Shown one piece after another: positions 21,058-28,573 of a stretch of 64,000 nt of DNA. The position numbers were made by a program, and so were the translations under genes. How positions within the stretch are numbered: position 1 is the first letter of the stretch; each line of letters opens with the position of its first letter. Source of the DNA: an uncultured Glaciecola sp. (GTDB lineage: Bacteria > Pseudomonadota > Gammaproteobacteria > Enterobacterales > Alteromonadaceae). The notes under the pieces are model-generated. The model saw nothing but the letters and a program-made list of their open reading frames with translations. It searched no databases and had not been told where the DNA came from. Where the stretch lies: contig NZ_CALJHY010000007.1 in NCBI RefSeq assembly GCF_937770335.1, forward strand, positions 62,001-126,000, in the 5' to 3' direction.

Positions 21058-21142
21058 GCGGAAGTGGTGGAATTGGTAGACACGCCACCTTGAGGGGGTG
21101 GTGGCTTAGGCCGTGAGAGTTCGAGTCTCTTCTTCCGCACCA
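21058..21142 (+). tRNA. tRNA-Leu (anticodon GAG)
   Basis: An 85-nt type II tRNA with acceptor stem GCGGAAG/CTTCCGC, anticodon stem CCACC/GGTGG around loop TTGAGGG (anticodon GAG), a variable arm and an encoded CCA. Its 3' two-thirds is the left attachment repeat of the integrated element, and the gene stays intact after insertion. Confidence 0.96.
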
Positions 21143-21145
21143 TAT
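21088..21145 (+). repeat. attL: 58-bp direct repeat in the tRNA-Leu 3' end
   Basis: Identical to 30691-30748. It runs from the anticodon stem through the CCA and 3 bp beyond. Bases just outside differ on both sides, which marks the limits of the repeat. Confidence 0.95.
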
Positions 21146-21149
21146 TAAT

Positions 21150-21187
21150 AAAGGGTTTTGCAGTTAATAGCTGCTAACCCTTTTTTA
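21150..21187 (+). terminator. Terminator just inside attL
   Basis: AAAGGGTT/AACCCTTT outer stem with a GCAG/CTGC inner stem and a run of T. It replaces the native tRNA-Leu terminator, which now lies beyond attR. Confidence 0.8.
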
Positions 21188-21198
21188 TTGTTCAAAGA

Positions 21199-21218
21199 AA
21201 CGCAAACGTAACGCAAAC
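21199..21218 (+). repeat. Tandem AACGCAAAC repeats near attL
   Basis: Two copies of AACGCAAAC (21199-21207 and 21210-21218) on an 11-bp period, about one helical turn. The same 9-mer recurs inverted at 25314-25322. Likely arm-type integrase sites or regulator sites (inference). Confidence 0.45.
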
Positions 21219-21368
21219 ATTACAGTAATTAAAAGCCGATTTAATTAATACTCATTTTTCCTTGCTATACAGCGCTCTCAGCAGTATCCAAAATTATTTT
21301 ATATACATTGTTTAAAGTCCAGTCTCCATCTGATAGTGTGACCCAAACACAATACAAGGATCGTTTAA

Positions 21369-21716
21369 ATGAAAGCCTTATTAATAGCATCGGTTTTACT
21401 CATCACTTCTTTTTCTTCTCAGGCGGGTTTTAAAACTGGTAATCATTTGTATGTTGATTATAAAGCATATAATGACTCAGAATCTGGTCGAGAAATAATG
21501 TCCACTCTTCGCGCAGGAGCCTATGTAGGTTATGTTACCGCGACTTTAGAATCAGTAGAATGGCTTGAGTTGGCATGTATGCCACCTAACTTTTCCACCA
21601 AACAATTATATGACATGGTCGGAACGTTTCTTAAAGAAAACCCTGAGTTAAGACATAAACAAGCCTTAGAAATAATAATGAATATATTGGTTGCCAATTT
21701 CCCCTGCGAAGAATAG
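21369..21716 (+). CDS. Rap1a/Tai-family periplasmic protein, copy 1
   Basis: The 115-aa product has a signal peptide (MKALLIASVLLITSFSSQA) and then the Rap1a/Tai layout: a Gly-Tyr-Val helix (GAYVGYVTATLE), a central Cys in LACMPP, QLYDMVGTFLKENPE and a final FPCEE. Rap1a proteins are known as immunity proteins that inhibit T6SS-delivered peptidoglycan amidases. Family membership is judged from this pattern. Compared with copy 2, the signal peptide is nearly identical and the rest is diverged. It lies 20 bp before copy 2, convergent with the capsid operon. Role in the element unknown: orphan immunity or control of a cell-wall hydrolase are possible. Confidence 0.7.
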   Translation: MKALLIASVLLITSFSSQAGFKTGNHLYVDYKAYNDSESGREIMSTLRAGAYVGYVTATLESVEWLELACMPPNFSTKQLYDMVGTFLKENPELRHKQALEIIMNILVANFPCEE

Positions 21717-21736
21717 CCAAAACAAGGAACGTTTAA

Positions 21737-22078
21737 ATGAAAGCATTATTAATAGCATCGGTTTTACTTATTATTTCTTTTTCTTCTCATGCAATGACTG
21801 GTAATGAATTGTTCGAAAAATATCGAGAATATCAAAAACTGCATGAATCAAGACATGAATATAGCGCCGTAGGTGCTGGCTTTTATCAGGGGTTTGTACG
21901 AGGAGTTGTCGTAACCTATCTCCAAGCTGGTCTAATTTGTTTGGACGGCTCGATAACTTTTGGGCAGGTTGATGACATAGTAGGAAAGGAACTTACAGAC
22001 AACCCTTCAAATAGAAATCAAATCGCTACAGAAATCATAGCCGAGCTTATGATTAAATCTTTTCCCTGCGAAGAATAG
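21737..22078 (+). CDS. Rap1a/Tai-family periplasmic protein, copy 2
   Basis: The 113-aa product begins MTGNELF after the signal peptide, the classic mature start of Rap1a/Tai proteins. It continues with GAGFYQGFVRGVVVTY, a Cys in LICLDG, QVDDIVGKELTDNP and a C-terminal FPCEE. The two cysteines (LIC and FPC) are placed to form the family disulfide. The upstream segment including the Shine-Dalgarno and first 11 codons is nearly the same as in copy 1, so the pair arose by tandem duplication. The stop is followed by a strong hairpin shared with the opposing operon. Confidence 0.75.
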   Translation: MKALLIASVLLIISFSSHAMTGNELFEKYREYQKLHESRHEYSAVGAGFYQGFVRGVVVTYLQAGLICLDGSITFGQVDDIVGKELTDNPSNRNQIATEIIAELMIKSFPCEE

Positions 22079-22093
22079 AATAATTTAAAATCT

Positions 22094-22131
22094 AAAAAAA
22101 TGCCCACGGCTATCTGTAGTTTACCGTGGGC
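22094..22131 (-). terminator. Terminator of the capsid operon
   Basis: A perfect 8-bp stem, GCCCACGG/CCGTGGGC, with T-rich sequence on the minus-strand 3' side (22094-22100). It lies between the convergent Rap1a pair and the capsid gene. Confidence 0.8.
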
Positions 22132-22249
22132 TGACAGTGTTTTCTGGAAAGAGAGCACGTTCTGTCAAAACTCCCGCCATACTTATTACCCGTTAAGATA
22201 CCCGCTATGGCTACGGAAGATTACCCAGCATTACACTGGGCTAGCTTTA

Positions 22250-23383
22250 TTAAATCGGCTCAGTACCAAGTACCAACGCCTTTATTGCTTCTGGGTTTGT
22301 CAATGCACCGCCAATACGACGACGAACATAATATTTAACCCATCCTGGTTTAGTCACAGCGTCGCGCTGAACAGTGTAACCAGTTCGATCCGCAATCGTG
22401 TATCCATCGCCAAAATTACCAAACAAAGCACCTACAACATCAGCCGCCAATGTTGGCATATCCTCAGCAAGGTAAACCGGATAGCCTAGCAATCTATCAG
22501 GTACGTTTGCATCAATGGACGGTTGCAACATATAACGGTCTTGCGTGTCTTTTAGCTTTCGGATCTTGTTTCTAAACGCTCTAGTCATCATCCAAGATGA
22601 ACGCGGCAAATAAGCTGCTTTAACGCTATCTACAAGGTCAAACAACACATCAGGGTTGGTAATATCACCGTCTACGCCTGTATATTGTGCGCCTAATTGA
22701 TACGCGGAAGGGGTTGCACCCCAAGTGAAACTCTCTTCTTTAACCGTGCCATAGTTCAATAGACCTTTAGGCTTGCCAATACCATCACCATTCACAAACG
22801 CGCTGGCTTCTTGTCGAGCAAAACGCATTGAAACCTGACCTTGCAGCCAGTCCTCTACATTAAACTCAGAATCTTCCATCATCTGCAAAGTGATTGACGG
22901 ATAAGCATAATGCTCATCAACTGGTATTTTGTGGCGGGTCATAAAGTCCGTAGTCGTATCTGCGCGAGCATCTAACTCACCAATCCAAACAGACTCAGGT
23001 TCGCCACGATTGACTAAAATTTCAACCTCATTGCTGTCTGTGTTCATAATCTTAGCTACCTGTCGCACAGGGCTAGTTTCATAAACTAGAGTCGCTGTTT
23101 CGTTTGTCCAGTCACTACGAACTGATACACCTTGTCCATCAGTAGTCACACTAAGTGATTTTGATTCGCTAGGCATAGCGCCTTTGGTTAGAAATTGGCT
23201 AAATTCAGGATCGTTTTTAGTTTCAAATTCACCACCAAAATAGTGTTTTGTGCCTTTGGTTTGTAATTTAGCCAATTCTGTATCCATAAGGTTGAAGTTG
23301 CTTTCTAATCCGCTGATACGGGTTTTAATGTTTTCAGACGCTTCATTTAGCTGGTCTGCAAGCTGTTTAATTTCGATAGACAT
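22250..23383 (-). CDS. HK97-family major capsid protein
   Basis: The 377-aa protein matches the phage capsid family. It has an N-terminal coiled-coil delta-like segment (about 1-45), an N-arm, the E-loop/P-domain region (YPSITLQMMEDSEFNVEDWL, then AFVNGDGIGKPKGLL) and the C-terminal A-domain (YTIADRTGYTVQRD). The delta segment is short compared with HK97 itself, and no prohead protease gene or fused protease domain is present. This implies maturation by a helper protease or none at all (inference). It is the last gene of the terminase operon. Confidence 0.92.
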   Translation of the reverse strand: MSIEIKQLADQLNEASENIKTRISGLESNFNLMDTELAKLQTKGTKHYFGGEFETKNDPEFSQFLTKGAMPSESKSLSVTTDGQGVSVRSDWTNETATLVYETSPVRQVAKIMNTDSNEVEILVNRGEPESVWIGELDARADTTTDFMTRHKIPVDEHYAYPSITLQMMEDSEFNVEDWLQGQVSMRFARQEASAFVNGDGIGKPKGLLNYGTVKEESFTWGATPSAYQLGAQYTGVDGDITNPDVLFDLVDSVKAAYLPRSSWMMTRAFRNKIRKLKDTQDRYMLQPSIDANVPDRLLGYPVYLAEDMPTLAADVVGALFGNFGDGYTIADRTGYTVQRDAVTKPGWVKYYVRRRIGGALTNPEAIKALVLGTEPI

Positions 23384-23408
23384 ATTAATAACTCTTCTAA
23401 TTTAATAG

Positions 23409-23510
23409 TTAATGTAAAAATCGAAAACTGAGCTGTGTAAGTGGGCAGACCGGCTTACAAAATTCTATGATAGTGAAAAATTCGGCTATCAAGCTTTCAA
23501 ATAAAGCCAT
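23409..23510 (-). CDS. Possible 33-aa ORF between terminase and capsid genes
   Basis: Starts 7 bp after the large-terminase stop and ends 25 bp before the capsid start. The product begins MALFESLIAEFF and has no recognised domain. No Shine-Dalgarno is visible, and an imperfect hairpin (TGTAAG/CTTACA) lies inside it. A portal gene normally sits here in phages, so this could be a portal remnant or chance. Confidence 0.22.
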   Translation of the reverse strand: MALFESLIAEFFTIIEFCKPVCPLTQLSFRFLH

Positions 23511-23517
23511 GACGTTA

Positions 23518-24897
23518 TCAAGCAAAAATGAATAGCGGGGCAGGCTTGCATAACAAGTCCAACGCTCCGGCTACTGCGTTGATTAGGTCGTCATGACCGC
23601 TAGGTGGATGATCAATCGAGTCTCGACCACCGCGCGCTGTTCTGCGCTCAAGTGATACCAATTCATTGACCATCTTTTCGTTGTCGAGTAATTCCACGTT
23701 GCCACTGTTTAACAATGGCAATAAATCACGGTATAACTCAGACTTACTTTTCTTACTTGGCAGATAAACAACACCGCGTTTATAAAACTGTTCTCGGGGC
23801 CACTCACCCGCGTACCTATCGCCCGTTACGGTTCTAATGCCGTAACTAAGTAGCAATACACAAAAGTCATCTACAACGTTTTCAGGGCTAAATGGTGGCG
23901 TTATTGCGCGTATTGCATCCACTATTAAAACGTTCTTTTCTTTGTGTGATATGGACAGCGTGAACGCATCTTTTGAACCACCAGACGGATCAACAAATGC
24001 AAAGTATTTGTTCTCTGATAAATAGGGTAATTCATAACGACCTAGACATACGAGCGCGTCAACAACCTCGCGATTCACAAAGGTTTCAACGTCAGTTCTA
24101 AACTCTGCACCGTATTCTGCTTTAGCACTGGCTGGATCATCCTGATAAGCCTGTTCTACAACATGAGTAGGTAACAATGAATTCATAAGCAAGCTAGGTG
24201 CTTGAGCTACCAATACACGCTTACTTTGTTCCTTGCCAAAATAACGCTTATAGTTGTCCCACAACACACCTTTTCGGGCGTATGGGGATGATAGAGCAAT
24301 GATCTTACCGTTAAGCGTTGCTAGGCTAGGGCGTATTGCTGTTATGATTTCTTTGTCAGGGTTTGCACCACCGTCAGACCAAAACGCCACTTCATCAAGA
24401 ATGGCACAGGCTACCGAATAACCGCGAATACCTTTAAAACCAGCCGTCATGATTTCAATCACACAACGGTTAGATAGCTCGATACACTCTTGGCTATCCT
24501 TCACTACCATTGACTGTAATAGGGGCGTTGCCTCGATTAATCCGCGTATATAACGCATCACTGAACGCGCTTGTTTGCGGTCTGCAGCTATAACAAAAAC
24601 TGTTGCTACTTCGCCGGGTGCTAACGTGTCACTGTAATCGCTAAAAAAGGCTTCATAAACAGCCAGTAGCGCACTTATATTAGACTTGCCACCTCTGCGA
24701 CCTACACAAAGCCATAGCTCGTTAAACGCGTGATTAGGGGCTGTTCTTTTAGTTAAACGCTCAAACTGTTTGCGTTCATCTTTTGATTGTTTCAAGCCAT
24801 AGAAACCAGCGAGAAGAACGCGCCAGTATTGCCAGCTATCACCACCGAATTGGTTAAAAAATAGCTTAGGATCGTTTATGGCTTGAATAATATTCAT
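23518..24897 (-). CDS. Phage terminase large subunit
   Basis: DNA-packaging ATPase and nuclease. The 459-aa protein has Walker A GRRGGKS (66-72), Walker B AILDEVAFW with D168/E169, the coupling motif SSPYARKG and a C-terminal RNase H-like nuclease with Asp residues in FVDPSGG, TGDRYAGEW and HDDLINAVAGA. All key residues appear intact. Its start overlaps the stop of the upstream small gene by 1 bp. The element therefore encodes a complete packaging motor although no portal is seen. Confidence 0.93.
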   Translation of the reverse strand: MNIIQAINDPKLFFNQFGGDSWQYWRVLLAGFYGLKQSKDERKQFERLTKRTAPNHAFNELWLCVGRRGGKSNISALLAVYEAFFSDYSDTLAPGEVATVFVIAADRKQARSVMRYIRGLIEATPLLQSMVVKDSQECIELSNRCVIEIMTAGFKGIRGYSVACAILDEVAFWSDGGANPDKEIITAIRPSLATLNGKIIALSSPYARKGVLWDNYKRYFGKEQSKRVLVAQAPSLLMNSLLPTHVVEQAYQDDPASAKAEYGAEFRTDVETFVNREVVDALVCLGRYELPYLSENKYFAFVDPSGGSKDAFTLSISHKEKNVLIVDAIRAITPPFSPENVVDDFCVLLLSYGIRTVTGDRYAGEWPREQFYKRGVVYLPSKKSKSELYRDLLPLLNSGNVELLDNEKMVNELVSLERRTARGGRDSIDHPPSGHDDLINAVAGALDLLCKPAPLFIFA

Positions 24898-25247
24898 TAA
24901 CTGGCCTGTTTCACATACTGAGATAGAGAGGTAACTTCTTTAACCTGTCTATTGAGTCCCAGCTTTGCAAATAGACCTGATAGCGCGTTACATGCCTGAA
25001 CCCATTTGCCACTGTCAAAGTCTGCGCCAGTCGCTAGTATTAGCTCTTGCTGTTGTAGGTGAAACTCTAGGAATATAGCGCGGTCAATCATTGCGCGTTG
25101 CTGATAGCTTAGGGATGGATAGCCGCCAAGATCATCACACAGATTTGAGTGGCGTTGTCTCAACTCTTGAGCTACCGCTGTGCGACCATCAAGGTTCTGC
25201 ATCCAGTTGGTGCTATACTTTTCTATTGGTGCTGATTGCTTGATCAT
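24897..25247 (-). CDS. Small terminase-like protein, phage/satellite-associated
   Basis: A 116-aa helical protein with no catalytic motif, immediately upstream of and overlapping the large terminase gene. The pattern LDGRTAVAQELR followed by WVQACNALSGLFAKLGLNRQVK is one I associate with short genes paired with terminases. Position and size suggest the small terminase (DNA-recognition) subunit. No helix-turn-helix was confirmed. Confidence 0.6.
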   Translation of the reverse strand: MIKQSAPIEKYSTNWMQNLDGRTAVAQELRQRHSNLCDDLGGYPSLSYQQRAMIDRAIFLEFHLQQQELILATGADFDSGKWVQACNALSGLFAKLGLNRQVKEVTSLSQYVKQAS

Positions 25248-25291
25248 TGTCTCGCTAATCCACTTATATATTGGCCTTATCTATGCTGTTA

Positions 25292-25322
25292 AGTATACCT
25301 AATGTTTGTGTTTGTTTGCGTT
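25292..25322 (-). promoter_or_regulatory. Candidate late promoter of the terminase-capsid operon
   Basis: Minus-strand TATACT (25292-25297) serves as -10. No -35 consensus is present; the spot (25314-25322) is occupied by AACGCAAAC, the 9-mer found twice at attL. This looks like an activator-dependent or repressor-occluded promoter (inference). Confidence 0.45.
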
Positions 25323-25472
25323 TTACGTTATTTCAAATAATATCATAATTAAAACAATGCTTTAAAAAATAGGCACTCTACCTATCTAGGGTAGGTGTTA
25401 TCGGTTTTTAGTGTGATTTTATAGGGTAGGGGGTGTGAAAATTCAGATTTTTATGCCTGTACCGTCACCGAT

Positions 25473-25501
25473 AAAAAAGCCCCAACATACGGTCAGGGCT
25501 T
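25473..25501 (-). terminator. Terminator with AAGCCC/GGGCTT stem
   Basis: On the minus strand AAGCCC-loop-GGGCTT is followed by a T run. Its loop sequence is nearly the same as in the terminator at 25751-25777. Confidence 0.6.
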
Positions 25502-25541
25502 AGTATCAAGCGGTCATTGCAATACGTTATAGCCGAAAGAC
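25473..25541 (-). ncRNA. Candidate small RNA of about 70 nt
   Basis: A plausible minus-strand promoter (TTACAC at 25571-25576, 17-bp spacer, TATTAT at 25548-25553) would start a transcript near 25541 ending at the hairpin plus U-tract at 25473. No ORF is inside. P4-like satellites use a small RNA for immunity, which gives a precedent but not proof. Confidence 0.25.
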
Positions 25542-25596
25542 AGTTCTATAATAACGACTAGCCGTTTCTTGTGTAACTGTACTAAGGGCTAGATTA

Positions 25597-25621
25597 TTTT
25601 TACGTTTTTTACGTTTTTACG
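25597..25621 (+). repeat. Triple TTTTTACG repeat
   Basis: Copies at 25597-25604, 25606-25613 and 25614-25621, downstream of the primase gene. Iteron-like in arrangement; possible initiator binding sites. Confidence 0.4.
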
Positions 25622-25750
25622 ACACACTCCTGCGAAAAGAAGAAGAAGTATGTGTGTAGTATGTAAAAGTGTGTTATTTATATTAAAAACACTCTAAAGC
25701 CCTCTACTTTAAAGGCGTGCATCCTTTTTACAACACCGTAAAAAAATGTA

Positions 25751-25777
25751 AAAAAAAGCCCAACACACAGTCAGGCT
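25751..25777 (-). terminator. Terminator after the primase gene
   Basis: A short AGCC/GGCT stem followed by seven T on the minus strand, 18 bp past the primase stop. Nearly the same sequence recurs at 25473-25501. Confidence 0.5.
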
Positions 25778-25795
25778 AATAATTACTTAAGAGTT

Positions 25796-28150
25796 CTAGT
25801 TTTCATATATGCCAGAGAAAATCATCTTTGGGTTATCTTTTACAGGACGTATTATTCCATTGTCTTGAAGCGACCTTAATACCGCTTGTTGTTCTGGAAC
25901 GCTCAATGCTGCGTACTTTCTGCTTTTTGCTCTCAATGCAGATTTATACAAAAACTCATTTTTTCTCAAAAGAGTTTCAACCTGCGCCATTGCTTCACCA
26001 GTTTTATGCATACCGCTCAAGCTGCCTTCATGGGCTACAAGTGCTCTAGTTCTTTCGTATAATCCGACACGAATTGAGAATGCTATTTGCAGGTCTTTAG
26101 GTTCGATCTGCGTCCTTTGGTCTGATATTGCGATTATTGCGGCTAGTTTGATTGCCTGCTCTGATAAGCGACCGCCCAATACTCCGTCTTTTCGTTTTAC
26201 AGGTTCTGCAATGTCATTATCTAGCTTTATGTATTCCTCAAACCCAGCAGAAGAAAATTTAATAACGGTTTTTTTCATCAACAATACTTCAGATATAAAT
26301 TCTACTAGCTCTTTTTCGGGTTTATAAACTAGGCCTTTATATCGTTTCTGTGGAAGATCTTGTTCACCGACAAACATTATCCACCTATTGTATGCACCTG
26401 AGTCAGCTTGTTCTCGTGTCATTGTAGATAGTATCGCTTCCGATGTGCTGGTTGCCAATATTCCGACACGTGGATTAGTGACTTGTTCGTATTTGTGCGA
26501 TGCTGCGTGTCCAGGCTCAATAACACCTAGTGCCTTTGTATATATTTGCATCAAATAACCTAAGGCTGCTTGCTTATGGCTGTCTGAGTGGCTTAATCTT
26601 AGCCATTCTGCGAATTCATCAGATAAGAAGAACGTTGATCGACTATTTTCTAAAATTTGATGTAAACCTTGTGGACTGGATGGTGCGGCAAAACTTAACT
26701 TTAATGTGTTTTCTTTAATAATTGATGAAACGCCATCTATGCTGCGAGCTTCTTTTAATAATACTTGAATAGGATTTCGTAGATCCTCCTTTCCAAAACC
26801 AGTTGGGGCTAAAATCATATACTGCTCGTTTAATCCTAGCCCATCTCGCGAATCTATAGTTATATTGGTCTGTGCAAATGCTGTCAATGTTGCTAGTGCT
26901 GCGATGCCTGCTGTTGCCGCTGATGGGTAGGTCATTCGGTTATAGATAAATGTTTGAATTTCTCCTAGCTGGTAAGGCAATGATAAAAGGTCGTCTGGAT
27001 AAGATGGCAACACAAAAGCGTTAAAAGTTTCATTCTTAATTTCTGCGCTGTTTAATTGCTCTTGGCTTATTTCATTTTCACTTTCCATGTGTTGACGTTG
27101 GCGTTCTTTCTGTCCTTCTTGATCAAGTTCATTGGCATAGTGTTTTATTGCCGCTGAAACGTCCCCTGAATGGTTCAAACAGCACAACACATCAAATGTG
27201 TCTAACGCATGACCGTCATGGTTTAAGCTTGATAGGGGGTCACTCTCGCCATGATGCGAATATAGCTTGTCGTCCAATATAATTACACCAGCTAAACCTG
27301 ATTCACTAAAAGGGGATAAATACTTTTTGCCTTGTTTCTTATAGCCAGCCGCTAAAATAACCGATTCAAGATCATAAGCATCATTCACAAGTCCAATAAT
27401 ACTGTTGTTATTAATACTTACATCTTTTGGTCTGCTTGCGGCTTTGCTAGCTATTTTTTGCTTATCTTGTTCGTGTTCCTTATACGCGCTAAGTGCTCTC
27501 TCCATTAACTCGCTTGTTTTATTTTCAACATCAAAATTTATAGCATCTAAATTAACTATATAATCATACGGTGCTTGCTCTGATATCTTGTTAGGTGCAA
27601 AAAACACTTGCTGAGTTCTAACTTGTGCTAAATCGGCTTTCATTAGTAGAGTAATGCCCAGTGATACAGCGCAAAATACCTTTTGATTAATAGGATCAGC
27701 TAAAGGGATAACAACTTTCCAACGGTTGCCAATTACGCCTTTTTTATCTTGCAGGTGTGAGCTGGTTGAAAACGCAATATAGTTAATATTGAAATGGTCA
27801 TACTTGGCACGTAACTGCTCTTTGGTTAGGTCATCGTCATCGTGGTCAACGATAATTGCGTGATATTGCGCATTGATAGCATCTTGCTTTTGTTTGCCGT
27901 TTGCATTGTAAGGTGTGAGTGCTGCAGCATTTTGCTTATCACTAATAGACGGACTTTTAACCATAGCTAAAAAGTCATCTATTCCAATTAGCTTTTCTGG
28001 TGTAACGTCCTCTATTTTTCGATAAAATGGTAAATTACATAAGTTAGGTTTATAATTGTGTTGCTGAATGTCTTGCGTTTGCGCGTTTGATTTTAGCTTC
28101 TCGGTAGCTGTTAGAGCAGCTACTGAGGCACTTTCTTTATTGTTGCTCAT
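25796..28150 (-). CDS. Primase-helicase (AEP-like N-terminus, DUF3987-type ATPase C-terminus)
   Basis: Probable replication initiator of the element. The 784-aa protein has an N-terminal primase-polymerase-like part with an acidic motif VDHDDDD, AFSTSSH and NRWKVVIPL. Its C-terminal P-loop ATPase has Walker A APTGFGKE and Walker B FFLSDEFAEWL, followed by a winged-helix-like tail. The layout matches large primases of P4-like and PICI-like satellites. Its ATG overlaps the stop of a 37-aa ORF, indicating coupled translation. Sequence similarity assignment is from motifs only. Confidence 0.8.
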   Translation of the reverse strand: MSNNKESASVAALTATEKLKSNAQTQDIQQHNYKPNLCNLPFYRKIEDVTPEKLIGIDDFLAMVKSPSISDKQNAAALTPYNANGKQKQDAINAQYHAIIVDHDDDDLTKEQLRAKYDHFNINYIAFSTSSHLQDKKGVIGNRWKVVIPLADPINQKVFCAVSLGITLLMKADLAQVRTQQVFFAPNKISEQAPYDYIVNLDAINFDVENKTSELMERALSAYKEHEQDKQKIASKAASRPKDVSINNNSIIGLVNDAYDLESVILAAGYKKQGKKYLSPFSESGLAGVIILDDKLYSHHGESDPLSSLNHDGHALDTFDVLCCLNHSGDVSAAIKHYANELDQEGQKERQRQHMESENEISQEQLNSAEIKNETFNAFVLPSYPDDLLSLPYQLGEIQTFIYNRMTYPSAATAGIAALATLTAFAQTNITIDSRDGLGLNEQYMILAPTGFGKEDLRNPIQVLLKEARSIDGVSSIIKENTLKLSFAAPSSPQGLHQILENSRSTFFLSDEFAEWLRLSHSDSHKQAALGYLMQIYTKALGVIEPGHAASHKYEQVTNPRVGILATSTSEAILSTMTREQADSGAYNRWIMFVGEQDLPQKRYKGLVYKPEKELVEFISEVLLMKKTVIKFSSAGFEEYIKLDNDIAEPVKRKDGVLGGRLSEQAIKLAAIIAISDQRTQIEPKDLQIAFSIRVGLYERTRALVAHEGSLSGMHKTGEAMAQVETLLRKNEFLYKSALRAKSRKYAALSVPEQQAVLRSLQDNGIIRPVKDNPKMIFSGIYEN

Positions 28151-28260
28151 GATTCACCTCTTTTCGTATTAGCAGGCTTTTTATCTGAGTCGTTAACAGA
28201 TTTGCGTCTCAACATAAAATATATGCGTCTGTATCGTTGTGAAGCTCGGTTTAAAGCCAT
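28147..28260 (-). CDS. 37-aa basic ORF coupled to the primase gene
   Basis: The ATG at 28258-28260 has a GGGAGAA Shine-Dalgarno inside the end of the alpA gene, starts 2 bp after the alpA stop, and its TGA overlaps the primase ATG (ATGA). The product (start MALNRASQRYRR) is strongly basic with about ten Arg/Lys and no known domain. The packing supports real translation, either as a functional peptide or as a coupling leader. Confidence 0.6.
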   Translation of the reverse strand: MALNRASQRYRRIYFMLRRKSVNDSDKKPANTKRGES

Positions 28261-28262
28261 GA

Positions 28263-28472
28263 TTATTCTCCCTTGCTCGCTAGCCAATCATCAATGTCAG
28301 TCTTTAGATAACCAACGCAACGACTATTCATTCGGATTTTCTTGGGGAAATTAGGATCTTGTTCGCCCATTCTCCAAAGTGTAGGTAGGCTAATTTGCAG
28401 ATAATATGCGACCTCTTTCAGTCGCATTATTGCAGGGGATGAAACGGTGGTGTGTTCGTTAGATTGATACAT
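28263..28472 (-). CDS. alpA: AlpA-family helix-turn-helix regulator
   Basis: A 69-aa DNA-binding protein with the MerR-like AlpA fold: MRLKEVAYYLQISLPTLWRM, FPKKIRM and VGYLKTDIDDWLA. AlpA proteins act as excisionases or transcription activators in P4-like elements. It begins the alpA-37aa-primase operon, and inverted repeats surround its promoter, suggesting autoregulation. Confidence 0.88.
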   Translation of the reverse strand: MYQSNEHTTVSSPAIMRLKEVAYYLQISLPTLWRMGEQDPNFPKKIRMNSRCVGYLKTDIDDWLASKGE

Positions 28473-28479
28473 TTTTTAA

Positions 28480-28543
28480 TAACTCGTTGATTCGTGAAAC
28501 ATCATTATAGAAGATAATATAATTGTTTAAAATCAATGAGTTA
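28480..28543 (-). promoter_or_regulatory. alpA promoter framed by a 13-bp inverted repeat
   Basis: TAACTCGTTGATT (28480-28492) and AATCAATGAGTTA (28531-28543) pair with one mismatch, and a perfect minus-strand TATAAT lies between them (28504-28509). Just upstream is a 12-bp palindrome AACGCTAGCGTT (28549-28560). The arrangement suggests an operator that loops or brackets the promoter. Confidence 0.5.
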
Positions 28544-28573
28544 GTCAAAACGCTAGCGTTCTGACGTTTAATT

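Larger units (their letters stand above)
25248..25795. other. 548-bp noncoding control region of the element
   Basis: Lies between the primase operon end and the terminase operon start; no convincing ORF. It holds an 8-bp inverted repeat (TTATCGGT at 25398-25405, ACCGATAA at 25467-25474), an imperfect CTACCTA-GGGTAG palindrome near 25376-25395, two related terminators, a triple TTTTTACG repeat and an AACGCAAAC copy at the terminase promoter. It is the natural candidate for the replication origin and/or packaging site. Confidence 0.5.

Noticed and set aside
22100..22489. 129-aa plus-strand frame
   Set aside because: Antisense to the capsid gene and its terminator, with no coding signature.
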